A stretch of 64,000 bases of DNA from Paenibacillus alginolyticus DSM 5050 = NBRC 15375 (GCF_000422905.1 NZ_AUGY01000008.1:62001-126000), one strand, 5' to 3'. Counted from the first letter of the stretch, positions 1 to 9,518 are shown. A program made the numbers and translations. Notes: generated by a model not told the origin, from the letters alone.

Positions 1-1601
1 AGTCGTTCTTGTTGATCTTTATTTGTAGGCTCTACGCGTTTTCTTCCAATTAATGCATAGCGCAAACTATCTACGAGTGCGTACCAGCTGGCTTCAATAA
101 TGTTGCTGGACACTCCAAGCGTGTTCCATGTTGTGTTGAAGTCTGTTGATTCCATCAGAACGCGAACCTTACCTGCCGTTGCGCCCTTCACATCGAGGAC
201 ACGTACCTTATAATCGGAAAGATGGACGTTTTTAATATCAGGGTAATATTGGATCAATGCTTTACGCAAGGCATTGTCGAGAGCATTTACAGGGCCGTTG
301 CCTTCAGCCGCGGTATAGATCGTTTCCCCATGAACCTTTACTTTAACGATGGCTTCGGAGACTACCGATTGATTCGCGGACTTCTCAACCAGCATTTTGA
401 ATGATTCTAATGTGAAAATCTCTTCTAGACCTTCGAATGCTTCGCGCAGCAATAGCTCAAGCGTGGCATCGGCGCCTTCGAATTGATAGCCTTGATGCTC
501 GAGATCTTTAATTTTCTCAATAACTTCTTTGGTTTTCTGATGTTCTTTATTGAAGTCTAGATTCAATTCTTGCGCTTTCACAAGGACATTGCTTTGCCCT
601 GCAAGCTCTGAAACAAGAACACGCTGTTTATTACCGACAAGCTCAGGCTTAGTATGCTCATACGTACTAGCATCCTTGAGAATGGCCGAAACGTGAATAC
701 CGCCTTTATGAGCAAATGCCGCATTACCGACATAAGGCTGATTAATTGGCATATGCATGTTGGCGATTTCGCTAATGTATCTCGAAACAGGCGTTAAAGA
801 TTTCAGCTGCTCTTCGGAAATAACCGAATAGCCAAGCTTCAACTGAAGGTTAGGGATAATGGAGCTGAGGTTGGCATTACCGCAGCGTTCTCCATAGCCA
901 TTGATGGTTCCTTGGACTTGTCCAGCTCCTGCTTGTACGGCAGCAAGGCTGTTGGCTACGCCCAATTCACAATCATTATGAGCGTGGATACCAACTGGGG
1001 TGGTGATATTTTGTTTCACGGTAGTGACAATGGCTGTAATTTCTCCAGGTAATGAGCCGCCATTGGTATCGCAAAGGACGATCCAATCAGCACCGGCATC
1101 CTGTGCCTTTTTGATCGTTTGCAAGGCGTACTCGGGATTATTCTTGTAACCGTCGAAGAAATGCTCGGCATCGTAGATGACTTCAAGACCGCTGCTTTTT
1201 AAATAAAGAACGGAGTCGTAGATCATGGCAAGATTTTCTTCAAGCGTGGTTTGAATCGCCGTTGTGACGTGGAAGTCCCAGGACTTACCAAAGATCGTTG
1301 CTACCTGAGCACCTGACTCCACGAGTCTGTTCAAATTAATATCATCCGCAGCTAAGGAATCTTTACGACGTGTGCTGCCGAATGCAGTAATCTTCGCATT
1401 AGTGAACTTCATATCGCGAGCGCGTTCAAAGAATTCAATATCTTTGCTGTTGCTGCCTGGCCATCCGCCTTCAATATAATGAACCCCAAGCTCATCGAGC
1501 TTGCGGGCAATTTTAATTTTATCCTCGACGGATAAGCTGATGCCTTCTCCTTGCGTACCGTCTCGTAGTGTGGTGTCGAAGATTTTGACTGATGTTGGCA
1601 T
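1..1601 (-). CDS. cimA: Citramalate synthase (alpha-isopropylmalate synthase family), 3' end cut by window edge
   Basis: Condenses pyruvate and acetyl-CoA to citramalate, a threonine-independent route to 2-oxobutyrate and isoleucine. About 533 codons read without a stop from the ATG at 1601 to the window edge, close to the usual CimA length, so only the extreme C-terminus is missing. The N-terminus carries the DRE-TIM motif (IFDTTLRDGTQGEG), and further in the metal-binding GIHAHNDCELG and the NGYGERCGN motif are present; the C-terminal third is the LeuA-type regulatory domain. The start follows a strong GGAGGAACCT site. CimA rather than LeuA is chosen from the DGTQGEG active-site variant and the two-domain length; the family assignment is secure, the exact substrate is by similarity recalled from the family. 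It is divergent from dinB. Confidence 0.9.
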   Translation of the reverse strand, partial: MPTSVKIFDTTLRDGTQGEGISLSVEDKIKIARKLDELGVHYIEGGWPGSNSKDIEFFERARDMKFTNAKITAFGSTRRKDSLAADDINLNRLVESGAQVATIFGKSWDFHVTTAIQTTLEENLAMIYDSVLYLKSSGLEVIYDAEHFFDGYKNNPEYALQTIKKAQDAGADWIVLCDTNGGSLPGEITAIVTTVKQNITTPVGIHAHNDCELGVANSLAAVQAGAGQVQGTINGYGERCGNANLSSIIPNLQLKLGYSVISEEQLKSLTPVSRYISEIANMHMPINQPYVGNAAFAHKGGIHVSAILKDASTYEHTKPELVGNKQRVLVSELAGQSNVLVKAQELNLDFNKEHQKTKEVIEKIKDLEHQGYQFEGADATLELLLREAFEGLEEIFTLESFKMLVEKSANQSVVSEAIVKVKVHGETIYTAAEGNGPVNALDNALRKALIQYYPDIKNVHLSDYKVRVLDVKGATAGKVRVLMESTDFNTTWNTLGVSSNIIEASWYALVDSLRYALIGRKRVEPTNKDQQER

Positions 1602-1691
1602 AGGTTCCTCCTTCAAAAGCTAGCAAAGTGACTTCGGTGCTTGATGTGCAGGTGCTTGTGCTTGCTTTAAAGCGCTAATGTATAATTTACG

Positions 1692-1702
1692 ATTATACCA
1701 TA
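1692..1702 (-). promoter_or_regulatory. Candidate extended -10 promoter of cimA
   Basis: Read on the minus strand the site is TATGGTATAAT, an extended -10 (TGnTATAAT) about 90 bases upstream of the cimA start. No convincing -35 is visible. The same 11-mer pattern TATGGTANAAT recurs upstream of the genes at 39736 and 40655. Confidence 0.5.
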
Positions 1703-1814
1703 ATAGTATGGGTAAAGACATCATAACGCAAAAATACGTTTGCTTGAAAGAATAATTTTTTGTATGCTGAAAATGGCTCTTAAAGTTGTTGTTTATCAAT
1801 GGGAGGGAATATAA

Positions 1815-3116
1815 ATGGTGACAACACAGCATCATTATCCCAAGCAAGGTAGAGTCATTCTGCATATAGATATGAATGCATTTTATTGCTCTGTTCATGA
1901 GGCTGTTGAGCCGGACTTATATAAAGGAAAGCCGATTGCTGTTGCAGGTAGTGTTGAGCTTCGTAAAGGGATTATTGTTACTTCATCTTATGCAGCGCGC
2001 GCTGTAGGGATCAAGACGGGCATGCAAGTTAGGCAAGCGATGAAGCTGTGTCCGGATTTGATACTGATAAGACCTGATTTCGAACTATATCGCAGCTTCT
2101 CAAGACGGTTTATGCAGATAGCTTATAGTTATTCGCCTATGGTGGAATCCATGTCAATCGATGAGTGTTTCGTCGATATTACAGGTTCCAAACAATTTGG
2201 AACCCCACTTGAGATCGCGAATAACATTCAGCAGAAGATTATGAAGGAACTGATGCTTCCCTGTTCGATCGGTGTTGCCCCCAACAAGCTGCTCGCCAAA
2301 ATGGGCTCCGATATGAAGAAGCCGAACGGGATATCTGTGCTGCGTCTACGAGATGTTCCAACTGTATTTTGGGACAAACCGTGCAACTATTTATATGGAA
2401 TTGGCAAAAAGACGGCGGATAAGCTGACTAGACTTGGTATCCACACGTTAGGTCAGCTAGCTGTAGGGGACGAGTTGCTGCTAAGTAAACACTTTGGCAT
2501 CTTAGGTGCACATCTGAAGCGTTCGGCTAACGGGATTGACCATTCTCTGGTAAACCCTGAACAAGAACAGAGCAAGTCAATCGGGCATACGACGACGCTG
2601 CCGCAGGATTTCACCGATACCAAGGAAATTCATCGCGTATTCTTAAATTTGGCGGATCAAGTAGCTAGAAGACTTCGCAAGCAGGAGCTGATGGCATCGA
2701 CGATCCAAATCACGGTTCGCGATCCAGAGATGAGGACTATTACGCGATCCATCACTTTGCCTACTCCCACCGAGCATATGGATGATATTTATCGAACTTC
2801 GTGTCAGTTATTTGATCATGAATGGGAGGAAGGCAACCCTGTTCGGCTGCTGGGGATTACGCTGCAAAATCTGACGGTGAAGGAAGAAACATTCGTTCAG
2901 TTAGATTTATTCGATTATGAAAAGCAGCCTAAACGAGAAAATTTGAATCGCATTATGGACGGACTTCGTGATAAATTCGGAGAAAATGCGATTCTAACCG
3001 CGGGGATGATGGGCGATAATCCTTCAGCTATGATTAGAAATCATAAAACGAGAGGGACTTCCCTGCAAATGGACCATTTGAGGAACAATCCCCTTCATAA
3101 AGAAGAGGAGAAGTGA
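1815..3116 (+). CDS. dinB: DNA polymerase IV (Y-family translesion polymerase)
   Basis: Error-prone polymerase that copies past damaged template bases. The 433-residue protein has the Y-family catalytic acids: D19 in HIDMNAFY and D116/E117 in SIDECFVD, with Y24 at the steric-gate position. The finger/palm, thumb (helix-hairpin-helix YGIGKKTADKL) and little-finger domains follow in order. Near the C-terminus, VQLDLFDYE is a typical beta-clamp-binding peptide (QLxLF). The ATG lies just after GGGAGG. No SOS (LexA-type GAAC-N4-GTTC) box was seen upstream; a weak TTGCTT-17-TATGCT promoter can be drawn at 1740-1768. mobB follows after 7 bases, so they are probably co-transcribed. Confidence 0.95.
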   Translation: MVTTQHHYPKQGRVILHIDMNAFYCSVHEAVEPDLYKGKPIAVAGSVELRKGIIVTSSYAARAVGIKTGMQVRQAMKLCPDLILIRPDFELYRSFSRRFMQIAYSYSPMVESMSIDECFVDITGSKQFGTPLEIANNIQQKIMKELMLPCSIGVAPNKLLAKMGSDMKKPNGISVLRLRDVPTVFWDKPCNYLYGIGKKTADKLTRLGIHTLGQLAVGDELLLSKHFGILGAHLKRSANGIDHSLVNPEQEQSKSIGHTTTLPQDFTDTKEIHRVFLNLADQVARRLRKQELMASTIQITVRDPEMRTITRSITLPTPTEHMDDIYRTSCQLFDHEWEEGNPVRLLGITLQNLTVKEETFVQLDLFDYEKQPKRENLNRIMDGLRDKFGENAILTAGMMGDNPSAMIRNHKTRGTSLQMDHLRNNPLHKEEEK

Positions 3117-3123
3117 CGAAAAT

Positions 3124-3624
3124 ATGGCACATCGTATGGGCTTTGCCGGCTATTCGAACAGCGGGAAAACGACGTTAGTGGCGAAGCTAATCGTAGAAAT
3201 GAAGCAGCGCGGCCATCGGATAGCTGTAATGAAACATGATGCTCATGGACATTATAAAGAAGCAGCAGGGACGGACTCCGCGACTTTTGTTGAGTCGGGT
3301 GCAGAAGCGGTTATTACCCTTTCTCCAGATGAGATTCATGTGTTCGAGAAGAAGCGGAATCCAAGCCTGGAAGAACAGTTAAGTGCTTATGCGCATTTAG
3401 ACTATGTTTTTATCGAAGGCTTCAAGAAGGAAAAACATCCAAAGATTGCTGTATTTCGTACAATAGAGCAAAGTGAAATTATTCAAGCACTTGAGCCAGA
3501 GCCGATTGCTATTGCAACAGATATGGACGATTTCAAATTTGGTTCAAGAACTTTTCCTTCCTTCGATTTGAACAATATCCAGGGTATAGCTGACTTTATT
3601 GAACAATATTTTGAGCGTAATTAA
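3124..3624 (+). CDS. mobB: Molybdopterin-guanine dinucleotide biosynthesis protein B
   Basis: P-loop GTPase that assists MobA in attaching GMP to molybdopterin, the last step of cofactor assembly for molybdoenzymes. The 166-residue protein opens with FAGYSNSGKTT (Walker A, G9-T16) and continues with the MobB-typical KHDAHGH segment and the VFIEGFKKEKHPKI motif. Size fits stand-alone MobB. It sits 7 bases after dinB with no terminator between, an operon with no obvious functional logic. No other molybdenum-cofactor gene lies in the window. Confidence 0.9.
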   Translation: MAHRMGFAGYSNSGKTTLVAKLIVEMKQRGHRIAVMKHDAHGHYKEAAGTDSATFVESGAEAVITLSPDEIHVFEKKRNPSLEEQLSAYAHLDYVFIEGFKKEKHPKIAVFRTIEQSEIIQALEPEPIAIATDMDDFKFGSRTFPSFDLNNIQGIADFIEQYFERN

Positions 3625-3633
3625 TTTTAAGGT

Positions 3634-3662
3634 TTGAACTTTGTCCGTATTTATATTATATT
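3634..3662 (+). promoter_or_regulatory. Candidate sigma-A promoter of ferredoxin gene
   Basis: TTGAAC, 17-base spacer, TATATT, ending about 35 bases before the ferredoxin ATG. It lies between the mobB stop and the ferredoxin start, so ferredoxin probably has its own promoter. Confidence 0.6.
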
Positions 3663-3677
3663 TTACATTGAGGATAA

Positions 3678-3932
<255 letters not shown>

Positions 3933-3977
3933 TCCGTATAAAACATAATTTTGTGAAGTGATTCGCAGAATGTCGAA

Positions 3978-4016
3978 AGAGCTCAGTTCCTGTAAAGGGA
4001 CTGAGCTCTTTTTTTT
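3978..4016 (+). terminator. Rho-independent terminator after ferredoxin gene
   Basis: A 13-bp stem (AGAGCTCAGTTCC paired with GGGACTGAGCTCT, one G-T wobble) with a six-base loop, followed by an uninterrupted T run. Confidence 0.9.
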
Positions 4017-4047
4017 GATACAAATTGTAGTAACTTGTAACTATTTA

Positions 4048-4076
4048 TTGCCATTTTTTACTTGCCATCTTACAAT
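4048..4076 (+). promoter_or_regulatory. Sigma-A-like promoter of the cyclase operon
   Basis: TTGCCA, 17-base spacer, TACAAT. Transcription would begin near 4083, only about 20 bases before the ATG at 4104. This decides the start of the cyclase gene, because the earlier in-frame ATG at 4062 lies inside this promoter. Confidence 0.65.
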
Positions 4077-4103
4077 GAAGCTAGTAAACATGGGGAGGAT
4101 CTT

Positions 4104-5951
4104 ATGGGTAAGAAGAAATGGATTCAAACTTTAGCTATAGGACTTGTGTTGATGTTGTTTTCGACATATTTCTACACGGTTAACTCTAGCGGCTTGTTTT
4201 ATTTTATTGAAGGCCCCCTCCAAGATGTTTTGCGGAAAGCTAAATCTGTTGATGAACGTCAGCCGGATGATCGCATCAAGATTGTTAAGATTGATGAGAA
4301 ATCACTTAAAGCTATCGGAAAGTTTCCATGGGATCGAACGACCTATGCGCAGTTGATAGAAAAGCTTGAGCAGTCAGGCGCAGCGGCAATTGGTATAGAC
4401 GTAGTTTTAGCTGAACCATCGAAAAATCCCGCCGACGATAAAGCATTGGCTGATGTTTTGGCCAAGTATCATAATGTCATTATGCCCGTCCAAATTAACT
4501 ATCCCTCCAAGCAAGAGCAAGCAGGCGAGCTTGTGCCTGAGAAAATCGACTACCCCACTCAAACACTAACAACCAGCAGGCAGCAAATGGCACATATTAA
4601 TGTGTTTGTCGATAAGGATGGTAAGGCACGGAAGTTGCCAGTTGGGCTGCCGGATGAGAATGGAGCATACATACCTGCGTTCAGCGTTGCGCTTGCCAAT
4701 CTAGTTCTTGAGGATAAGGACAAAGTGAAGCGAGATGAAGCAACAGGACAATGGAAGCGCGGCAATATCGTAATGCCAACGAACGAAAGAAATCAAGTGA
4801 CGACCGAATTCTTCACACTGCCAAGGCAGAAAGTTGATGCAACTACAGGCTATGAATCGCTCTCTTTCATTGATGTTATTAATAGTAAAAGCCCCTTACC
4901 ACTGCAAGGCGGCATTGTTCTGGTAGGTCCGTTCGTAACGGCTATGCAGGATGAATATCCAACACCGATCAGCTCTGTTAAGATGTTTGGGATCGAAATA
5001 CATGCGAATATGATTCAAACTATATTAGAAAGCAAGTTTTATAAAGATACTAGTAAGCCGTTTGGCGTAGGTATTATCTTACTTATATCTTTGCTGGCCA
5101 TTTTCTTATTTCATAGATATAAAGGCAAAACAGCGCTATTTATTTTTCTAGGCATGTTTGTGATCTATGGAGGTGTATGGTTATCCTTCTATATTGTTGG
5201 CTCAACCTTCGCTCCACTTGTGTATCCGCAATTAGCTCTTGTTTTGATCTATATTTGGTCATTAGTGAGTCATTATCTGGAAGAACGGAAGGAGCGCAAC
5301 CGCGTAACCGGTATCTTTGGAAGGTTCGTTTCCAAATCGGTTGTAGACGAGCTGCTGCAGTCAGGTGAAGATGTTAAGCTTGGCGGCAGTCGTAAAGATA
5401 TTTCACTTATTTTCGTTGATATTCGCGGGTTTACCCCCATGTCGGAGCGACTAGAGCCAGAGCAAGTTATTCAAGTATTGAATGAGTATCTAGATGTATG
5501 TACGAAAGCTATTTTCAAATTTAACGGAACGCTCGACAAATTTATTGGTGATGGTGTCATGGCGATGTTCGGCGCTCCGATTGAATATGACAATCACCCG
5601 GAGATGGCTGTGCGTGCAGCTATTGAAATGAAGTCCCAGGCTACTGTTCTTGAGCAGAGATTGATTGAAAAGTATGGAATCGGAGTGAAATTTGGGCTGG
5701 GTATTAATAGCGGACCTGCGGTTGTTGGAAACATTGGTTCCGAGGACCTAAGGCTGGATTATACGGCTATTGGAGATACGGTTAACTTATCGGCTAGATT
5801 AGAAGCGAATGCAAAACCAGGTCAAATTCTAATCAGTGAACAGACCTATGCGAGGGTCAAAGACCTTTTTGAGATAGAATCTATCGGTGAAATTAAGGTA
5901 AAAGGAAAAGAAAAGCCCGTGGCGGTTTATGAAGTTATCGGGAATCTCTAA
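4104..5951 (+). CDS. CHASE2-domain class III adenylate cyclase
   Basis: Membrane-bound enzyme predicted to make cAMP from ATP in response to an extracellular signal. The 615-residue protein has one N-terminal membrane segment (about 6-26), an extracytoplasmic CHASE2 sensor domain (about 30-315), three more membrane segments (about 320-388), then a cytoplasmic cyclase domain. The catalytic set is complete: metal ligands D439 (FVDIRGF) and D483 (FIGDGV), purine-specifying K479 and T554 (YTAIGD), and transition-state N561 and R565 (NLSAR). A lysine/threonine pair is the adenylate-type signature of soluble-cyclase-like enzymes, so ATP is the expected substrate by family knowledge. The ATG at 4104 follows GGGGAGG at 4092-4098. 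It begins an operon with a FecR-domain and an NHL protein. Confidence 0.9.
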   Translation: MGKKKWIQTLAIGLVLMLFSTYFYTVNSSGLFYFIEGPLQDVLRKAKSVDERQPDDRIKIVKIDEKSLKAIGKFPWDRTTYAQLIEKLEQSGAAAIGIDVVLAEPSKNPADDKALADVLAKYHNVIMPVQINYPSKQEQAGELVPEKIDYPTQTLTTSRQQMAHINVFVDKDGKARKLPVGLPDENGAYIPAFSVALANLVLEDKDKVKRDEATGQWKRGNIVMPTNERNQVTTEFFTLPRQKVDATTGYESLSFIDVINSKSPLPLQGGIVLVGPFVTAMQDEYPTPISSVKMFGIEIHANMIQTILESKFYKDTSKPFGVGIILLISLLAIFLFHRYKGKTALFIFLGMFVIYGGVWLSFYIVGSTFAPLVYPQLALVLIYIWSLVSHYLEERKERNRVTGIFGRFVSKSVVDELLQSGEDVKLGGSRKDISLIFVDIRGFTPMSERLEPEQVIQVLNEYLDVCTKAIFKFNGTLDKFIGDGVMAMFGAPIEYDNHPEMAVRAAIEMKSQATVLEQRLIEKYGIGVKFGLGINSGPAVVGNIGSEDLRLDYTAIGDTVNLSARLEANAKPGQILISEQTYARVKDLFEIESIGEIKVKGKEKPVAVYEVIGNL

Positions 5952-5977
5952 TAAATGAATGCTGGGAGGAATTCAGT

Positions 5978-7810
5978 GTGGGAATAACTAAGAAATCATT
6001 CGTGTCCTTATTCTTAAGTTTTTGTTTAGTGTTTAGTTTGGTCTCAGCGCTGCTTGTAAAGCCTGTAGACGCAAAAACCGTTCGGGTAGCTGTCATTGGA
6101 GCATTATCCGGTGACGTAACGATCAAGAAAGGCGGAGGCTCCAAATCGTACGATGCCTACGAAAGTATGAGTTTAAATCAAGGCGATACGGTTTATACTG
6201 GCGCTAGTTCATCTGTCACGCTTAATTTGAGCAATGGGGATGCAGACGTAATCTTAGGCGAAAACGCTGAGATTAACGTGTCAGACTTAAACACCTCAGC
6301 TGGAAATAAGAAATCCAAACTTAAAGTATGGGCCGGTTCCCTTTGGGTCAAGGTGAAGTCATTAGCTGGATCAAATGATGAATTTGAAGTTGAAACGCCA
6401 ACCGCTGTTATGGGTGTTCGTGGAACGCAGTTCTTTGTTACTGTTGATCCGAAAACAGGCGCAATTAAGATGGCGGTTGGAGCTGGAAAAGTCTCCGCAT
6501 CGACTGTGACAAACGGAGCGGACTCGACTCAAAAGTCATCCATTACATACTTATATCCAACGCAACAAATTTCTTTGGATTCTAGGGATGAGACGGATGA
6601 TGTGTCCCTTAAAGTAGATTTCCTTGATCTAAATGATTTTATCAAGAATGCATCACCTGAAATCATTAAAGAGATTATCCTGAACAAAGCCGAAATCGAT
6701 AAAGAAAATGAAGAGTTTATTGCTAAGAAAAAGAAAGAAATTGAAGATGGCAAACTTGTGGATGATAAAACTTCTTTATCCGTGAAGGATCAAGCTGAAT
6801 TAGATAAAGTGAAACAAAACTTAGATAACTTAATTGGTAATATTGCAAAGATGGCTCTCGCAGAAAATAAGGTTGATAAAGAGTCTTTGAATAAGTTCAT
6901 TGAACAAGCAAATGCAAAAATCGATAACCAAGAAAAAAAATTAGATTTAAACAAAGTTAAAGAGTTGGATAAAACGGCTGGTGTCGACGCAGAAAAGGAA
7001 AAAATAAAGAAAGAAATGCTTCAAAAGCTTGAAGCAGAGAAGCTCAAAAAGCAACTTGAAGAAACGAAGAAGCAAGAAGAGCTCAAAATAAAGCTGGCAG
7101 CAGCGCTTAAAGCTTTGGAAGAGCAAAAGAAAAAGATTCTCGAAGCGGCGAAAGCAGCGGAAGAGAAGGCTAAAGCTGAAGCTGAAGCGAAACTGAAAGA
7201 AAGCTACACGGATAAAGAGAAAAAGGATTTTGATGATAAGAAGAATGGGCCGAATACTACAGCGCCGGGAGGAAATCCGGGGAATTCGGGGGGGTCAGAC
7301 CCGGGGACACCCGTATTAACACCGAGTATTAGTCTTGCACCTGGCTCTGTTAGTAACCTCGGATTATTTAATTTAGATGTTAATCTAAGTGACTTTGTCG
7401 GCAACAATTCAATCTACGGTGTAGAAGTGCACTTATCCTATGATTCCAATATCGCTCTTAATGTTAATGAGCTGCACCCATGGGTAAGTAATTCGGATAT
7501 TTTTAGCCAAACCAATAGTGCAGATCATATTAAAGAATATTCTAATGGTGTACAGAAAGAGCTTGTGTATGCAGTGACAAATTTCGGTGCAAATTCAAAT
7601 AATGTTGAAGTGAAAAATGGAACTAAAAAGTTAGTTACCATTCCGTTTTATGGTAATTCGGTGGGGGCAACTTCAGGATCGTATAAGATTAAAGTCGAAA
7701 AAATCGTTATTGTTCATAAAAATGGTTTGGACGTTCAAAAAATAGAAGTTCCTTTGATACCAGATAGAACTGAGAAAACAGTCATTTTGCCTCCAAAAAA
7801 TAAAAATTAA
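5978..7810 (+). CDS. Secreted FecR-domain protein with coiled coil and cohesin-like C-terminus
   Basis: A 610-residue exported protein with a GTG start after GGGAGGA. The signal peptide is about residues 1-32. Residues about 33-190 form a FecR-type domain (VIGALSGDVTIKKG, GDTVYTGASSSVTL, VETPTAVMGVRGTQF). Next comes a long Lys/Glu/Ala-rich coiled coil (about 230-410), a Gly/Pro/Asn linker and a C-terminal beta domain with the cohesin-like pattern of an early FNLDVNLSDF strand and VEVHLSYDSN. No sortase or SLH anchor is visible. It follows the CHASE2 cyclase by 26 bases; FecR-domain proteins next to CHASE2 cyclases are known from other bacteria, which suggests that it presents or modulates the cyclase signal outside the cell. 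That role is inference. Confidence 0.8.
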   Translation: MGITKKSFVSLFLSFCLVFSLVSALLVKPVDAKTVRVAVIGALSGDVTIKKGGGSKSYDAYESMSLNQGDTVYTGASSSVTLNLSNGDADVILGENAEINVSDLNTSAGNKKSKLKVWAGSLWVKVKSLAGSNDEFEVETPTAVMGVRGTQFFVTVDPKTGAIKMAVGAGKVSASTVTNGADSTQKSSITYLYPTQQISLDSRDETDDVSLKVDFLDLNDFIKNASPEIIKEIILNKAEIDKENEEFIAKKKKEIEDGKLVDDKTSLSVKDQAELDKVKQNLDNLIGNIAKMALAENKVDKESLNKFIEQANAKIDNQEKKLDLNKVKELDKTAGVDAEKEKIKKEMLQKLEAEKLKKQLEETKKQEELKIKLAAALKALEEQKKKILEAAKAAEEKAKAEAEAKLKESYTDKEKKDFDDKKNGPNTTAPGGNPGNSGGSDPGTPVLTPSISLAPGSVSNLGLFNLDVNLSDFVGNNSIYGVEVHLSYDSNIALNVNELHPWVSNSDIFSQTNSADHIKEYSNGVQKELVYAVTNFGANSNNVEVKNGTKKLVTIPFYGNSVGATSGSYKIKVEKIVIVHKNGLDVQKIEVPLIPDRTEKTVILPPKNKN

Positions 7811-7840
7811 TCATTTTAACATAGCAAAAAGGAGAAACCA

Positions 7841-9463
7841 ATGAAACCCTTAAAACATATATTCGTTTCATCCCTAGTGGCCGCAACCTTATTGGGAGGT
7901 TCATCCGCATGGGCGGCAGGATTGTCGACGGATGCACTATTATCCAGCAATGGACAGATCCTTTCGGATGTCTCGACCTTCGCGGGAATCGGCGATTTTG
8001 AAGATAAGAGCGGGGATGCGCTAAGTGCGGCATTCCGTGCTCCGGGCAGCGTTGTTCAACTTTCGGATGGCAGTATTCTTGTTGCTGATACACGGAATCA
8101 TCTTATTCGTAAAATTTCAGGCGGGAAAGTAACCACTTTCGCAGGCCCGGAAGTTGTCGTGACGAAGAATAACCAGGGCTTTCCTACAGGAGGGCTTGTT
8201 AATGGGAAATCTTCTGAAGCTTTTTTCAATGAGCCGACAGGATTAGCTGTTGATGCTAAAGGGAATGTGTATGTAGCTGATTCGGCAAATAACGCTATTC
8301 GGAAAATAGATACGAATGGACAAGTTTCCACATTGGCTGGAAATGGCGTTCCTGGCCTTAAGGATGGAAAAGGTGCTGAGGCAAGTTTTAATCGCCCAAG
8401 CGATGTTGTTGCAGCTGCAGATGGAACTCTGTATGTCGCGGATTCGCTCAATCATGTTATCCGTAAAATAGCAGTTGACGGCAGTGTTTCTACTTTGAAT
8501 GCGGCTGCGACTCGAGCTATTCAAATCCGTCCAGGTGAAGCTTCTTTCGCTGGTGAATTTCAAGATGGCAGCTTAGCTGCATCGAAGTTCAATGAACCCG
8601 CTGGATTGGTTTTAGATAGCAAAGGCAATTTGTTCGTAAGTGACACAGGCAACCAGCGTATACGTTATATCGACCTTCAAGCAGGGACTGTGACTACGGT
8701 GGCTGGTTCGACACCCGAATTAAGCAATCATACCATTTATGATAAAAATGAGTTATATGCAGGTGGAGACTTTGCAGATGGAGATGCGCTTAAAGCGAAG
8801 TTTGACTTCCCTAAAGGGCTTGCCGTAACTTCCGAAGGCGGGGTTTTAATCTCAGATAGTCTGAATCATGTGATTCGTTATTTGCTGAATGGAAAGGTTT
8901 CAACGATTGCTGGAACAGTCCAAACGGGTGAAGCGGACGGCGTGGAGCAAGCTGCTGAGTTTTACAATCCGAGTGACGTTCTAGTAACCGCTCAAGGTAA
9001 TATTGTGGTCGCAGACTCCTCGAATAACAAAATTCGTAAAATTACTCCTTACCAATTACCAGGAAATCTAGCAAACAATGATCAAGTAAAAGTGGTAAAT
9101 GGTGATAAAGTGGTTTCATTTGATGCCCAACCTGAAATTCAAGGCGGCCGCACAATGGTACCTGTTCGTGCAATAAGCGAAGCATTTGGCTACGAAGTCA
9201 AGTATGTCGAGCAAGCTGGGAAATCAATCGTAAAGCTTATCAAAGGTGATGTTACGGTTGAGCTAACGATTGGTGAAACAGGCATTGTACGCAAACAAGT
9301 CGGTCAAACAGACATCAAACAAGTGACGGATGCTTCTCCTTATGTGAAACAAGACCGTACGTATGTGCCGGTGCGTTTCTTTGCAGAGCAAATCGGCTTG
9401 GATGTACAGTGGGATGCCGCTCACCAAACAGCCATTTTACGCACGAAATCATTTGTGAAATAA
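7841..9463 (+). CDS. Secreted NHL-repeat protein with C-terminal copper amine oxidase N-like (stalk) domain
   Basis: A 540-residue exported protein. After a signal peptide ending near SSAWA (residue about 25), at least six NHL repeats of the form GNVYVADSANNAIRKI form a predicted beta-propeller (about 60-390). The C-terminal 120 residues match the paired stalk/Cu_amine_oxidN1 motif, with RTMVPVRAISEAFGYEV and RTYVPVRFFAEQIGLDV, a cell-wall-associated module common in Paenibacillus secreted proteins; the copper amine oxidase catalytic domain is absent. It starts 30 bases after the FecR gene behind AAAGGAG and ends the operon at a clear terminator. Its binding partner is unknown; co-expression suggests a surface complex with the FecR protein and the cyclase. 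Confidence 0.8.
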   Translation: MKPLKHIFVSSLVAATLLGGSSAWAAGLSTDALLSSNGQILSDVSTFAGIGDFEDKSGDALSAAFRAPGSVVQLSDGSILVADTRNHLIRKISGGKVTTFAGPEVVVTKNNQGFPTGGLVNGKSSEAFFNEPTGLAVDAKGNVYVADSANNAIRKIDTNGQVSTLAGNGVPGLKDGKGAEASFNRPSDVVAAADGTLYVADSLNHVIRKIAVDGSVSTLNAAATRAIQIRPGEASFAGEFQDGSLAASKFNEPAGLVLDSKGNLFVSDTGNQRIRYIDLQAGTVTTVAGSTPELSNHTIYDKNELYAGGDFADGDALKAKFDFPKGLAVTSEGGVLISDSLNHVIRYLLNGKVSTIAGTVQTGEADGVEQAAEFYNPSDVLVTAQGNIVVADSSNNKIRKITPYQLPGNLANNDQVKVVNGDKVVSFDAQPEIQGGRTMVPVRAISEAFGYEVKYVEQAGKSIVKLIKGDVTVELTIGETGIVRKQVGQTDIKQVTDASPYVKQDRTYVPVRFFAEQIGLDVQWDAAHQTAILRTKSFVK

Positions 9464-9477
9464 GCAATTCGCAAACC

Positions 9478-9518
9478 GAGCTTGGCAAGGGGAAACCTTT
9501 GTCCAAGCTCTTTTTTTT
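9478..9518 (+). terminator. Terminator of the cyclase/FecR/NHL operon
   Basis: GAGCTTGG at 9478-9485 pairs with CCAAGCTC at 9503-9510, with an inner AAGG/CCTT stem, followed by eight T. Confidence 0.9.

Noticed and set aside
222..404. Plus-strand frame of 60 codons
   Set aside because: Lies entirely antisense to the cimA coding sequence, with no ribosome site; a shadow frame.
1602..1814. SOS box upstream of dinB
   Set aside because: No GAAC-N4-GTTC type sequence found in the cimA-dinB intergenic region.
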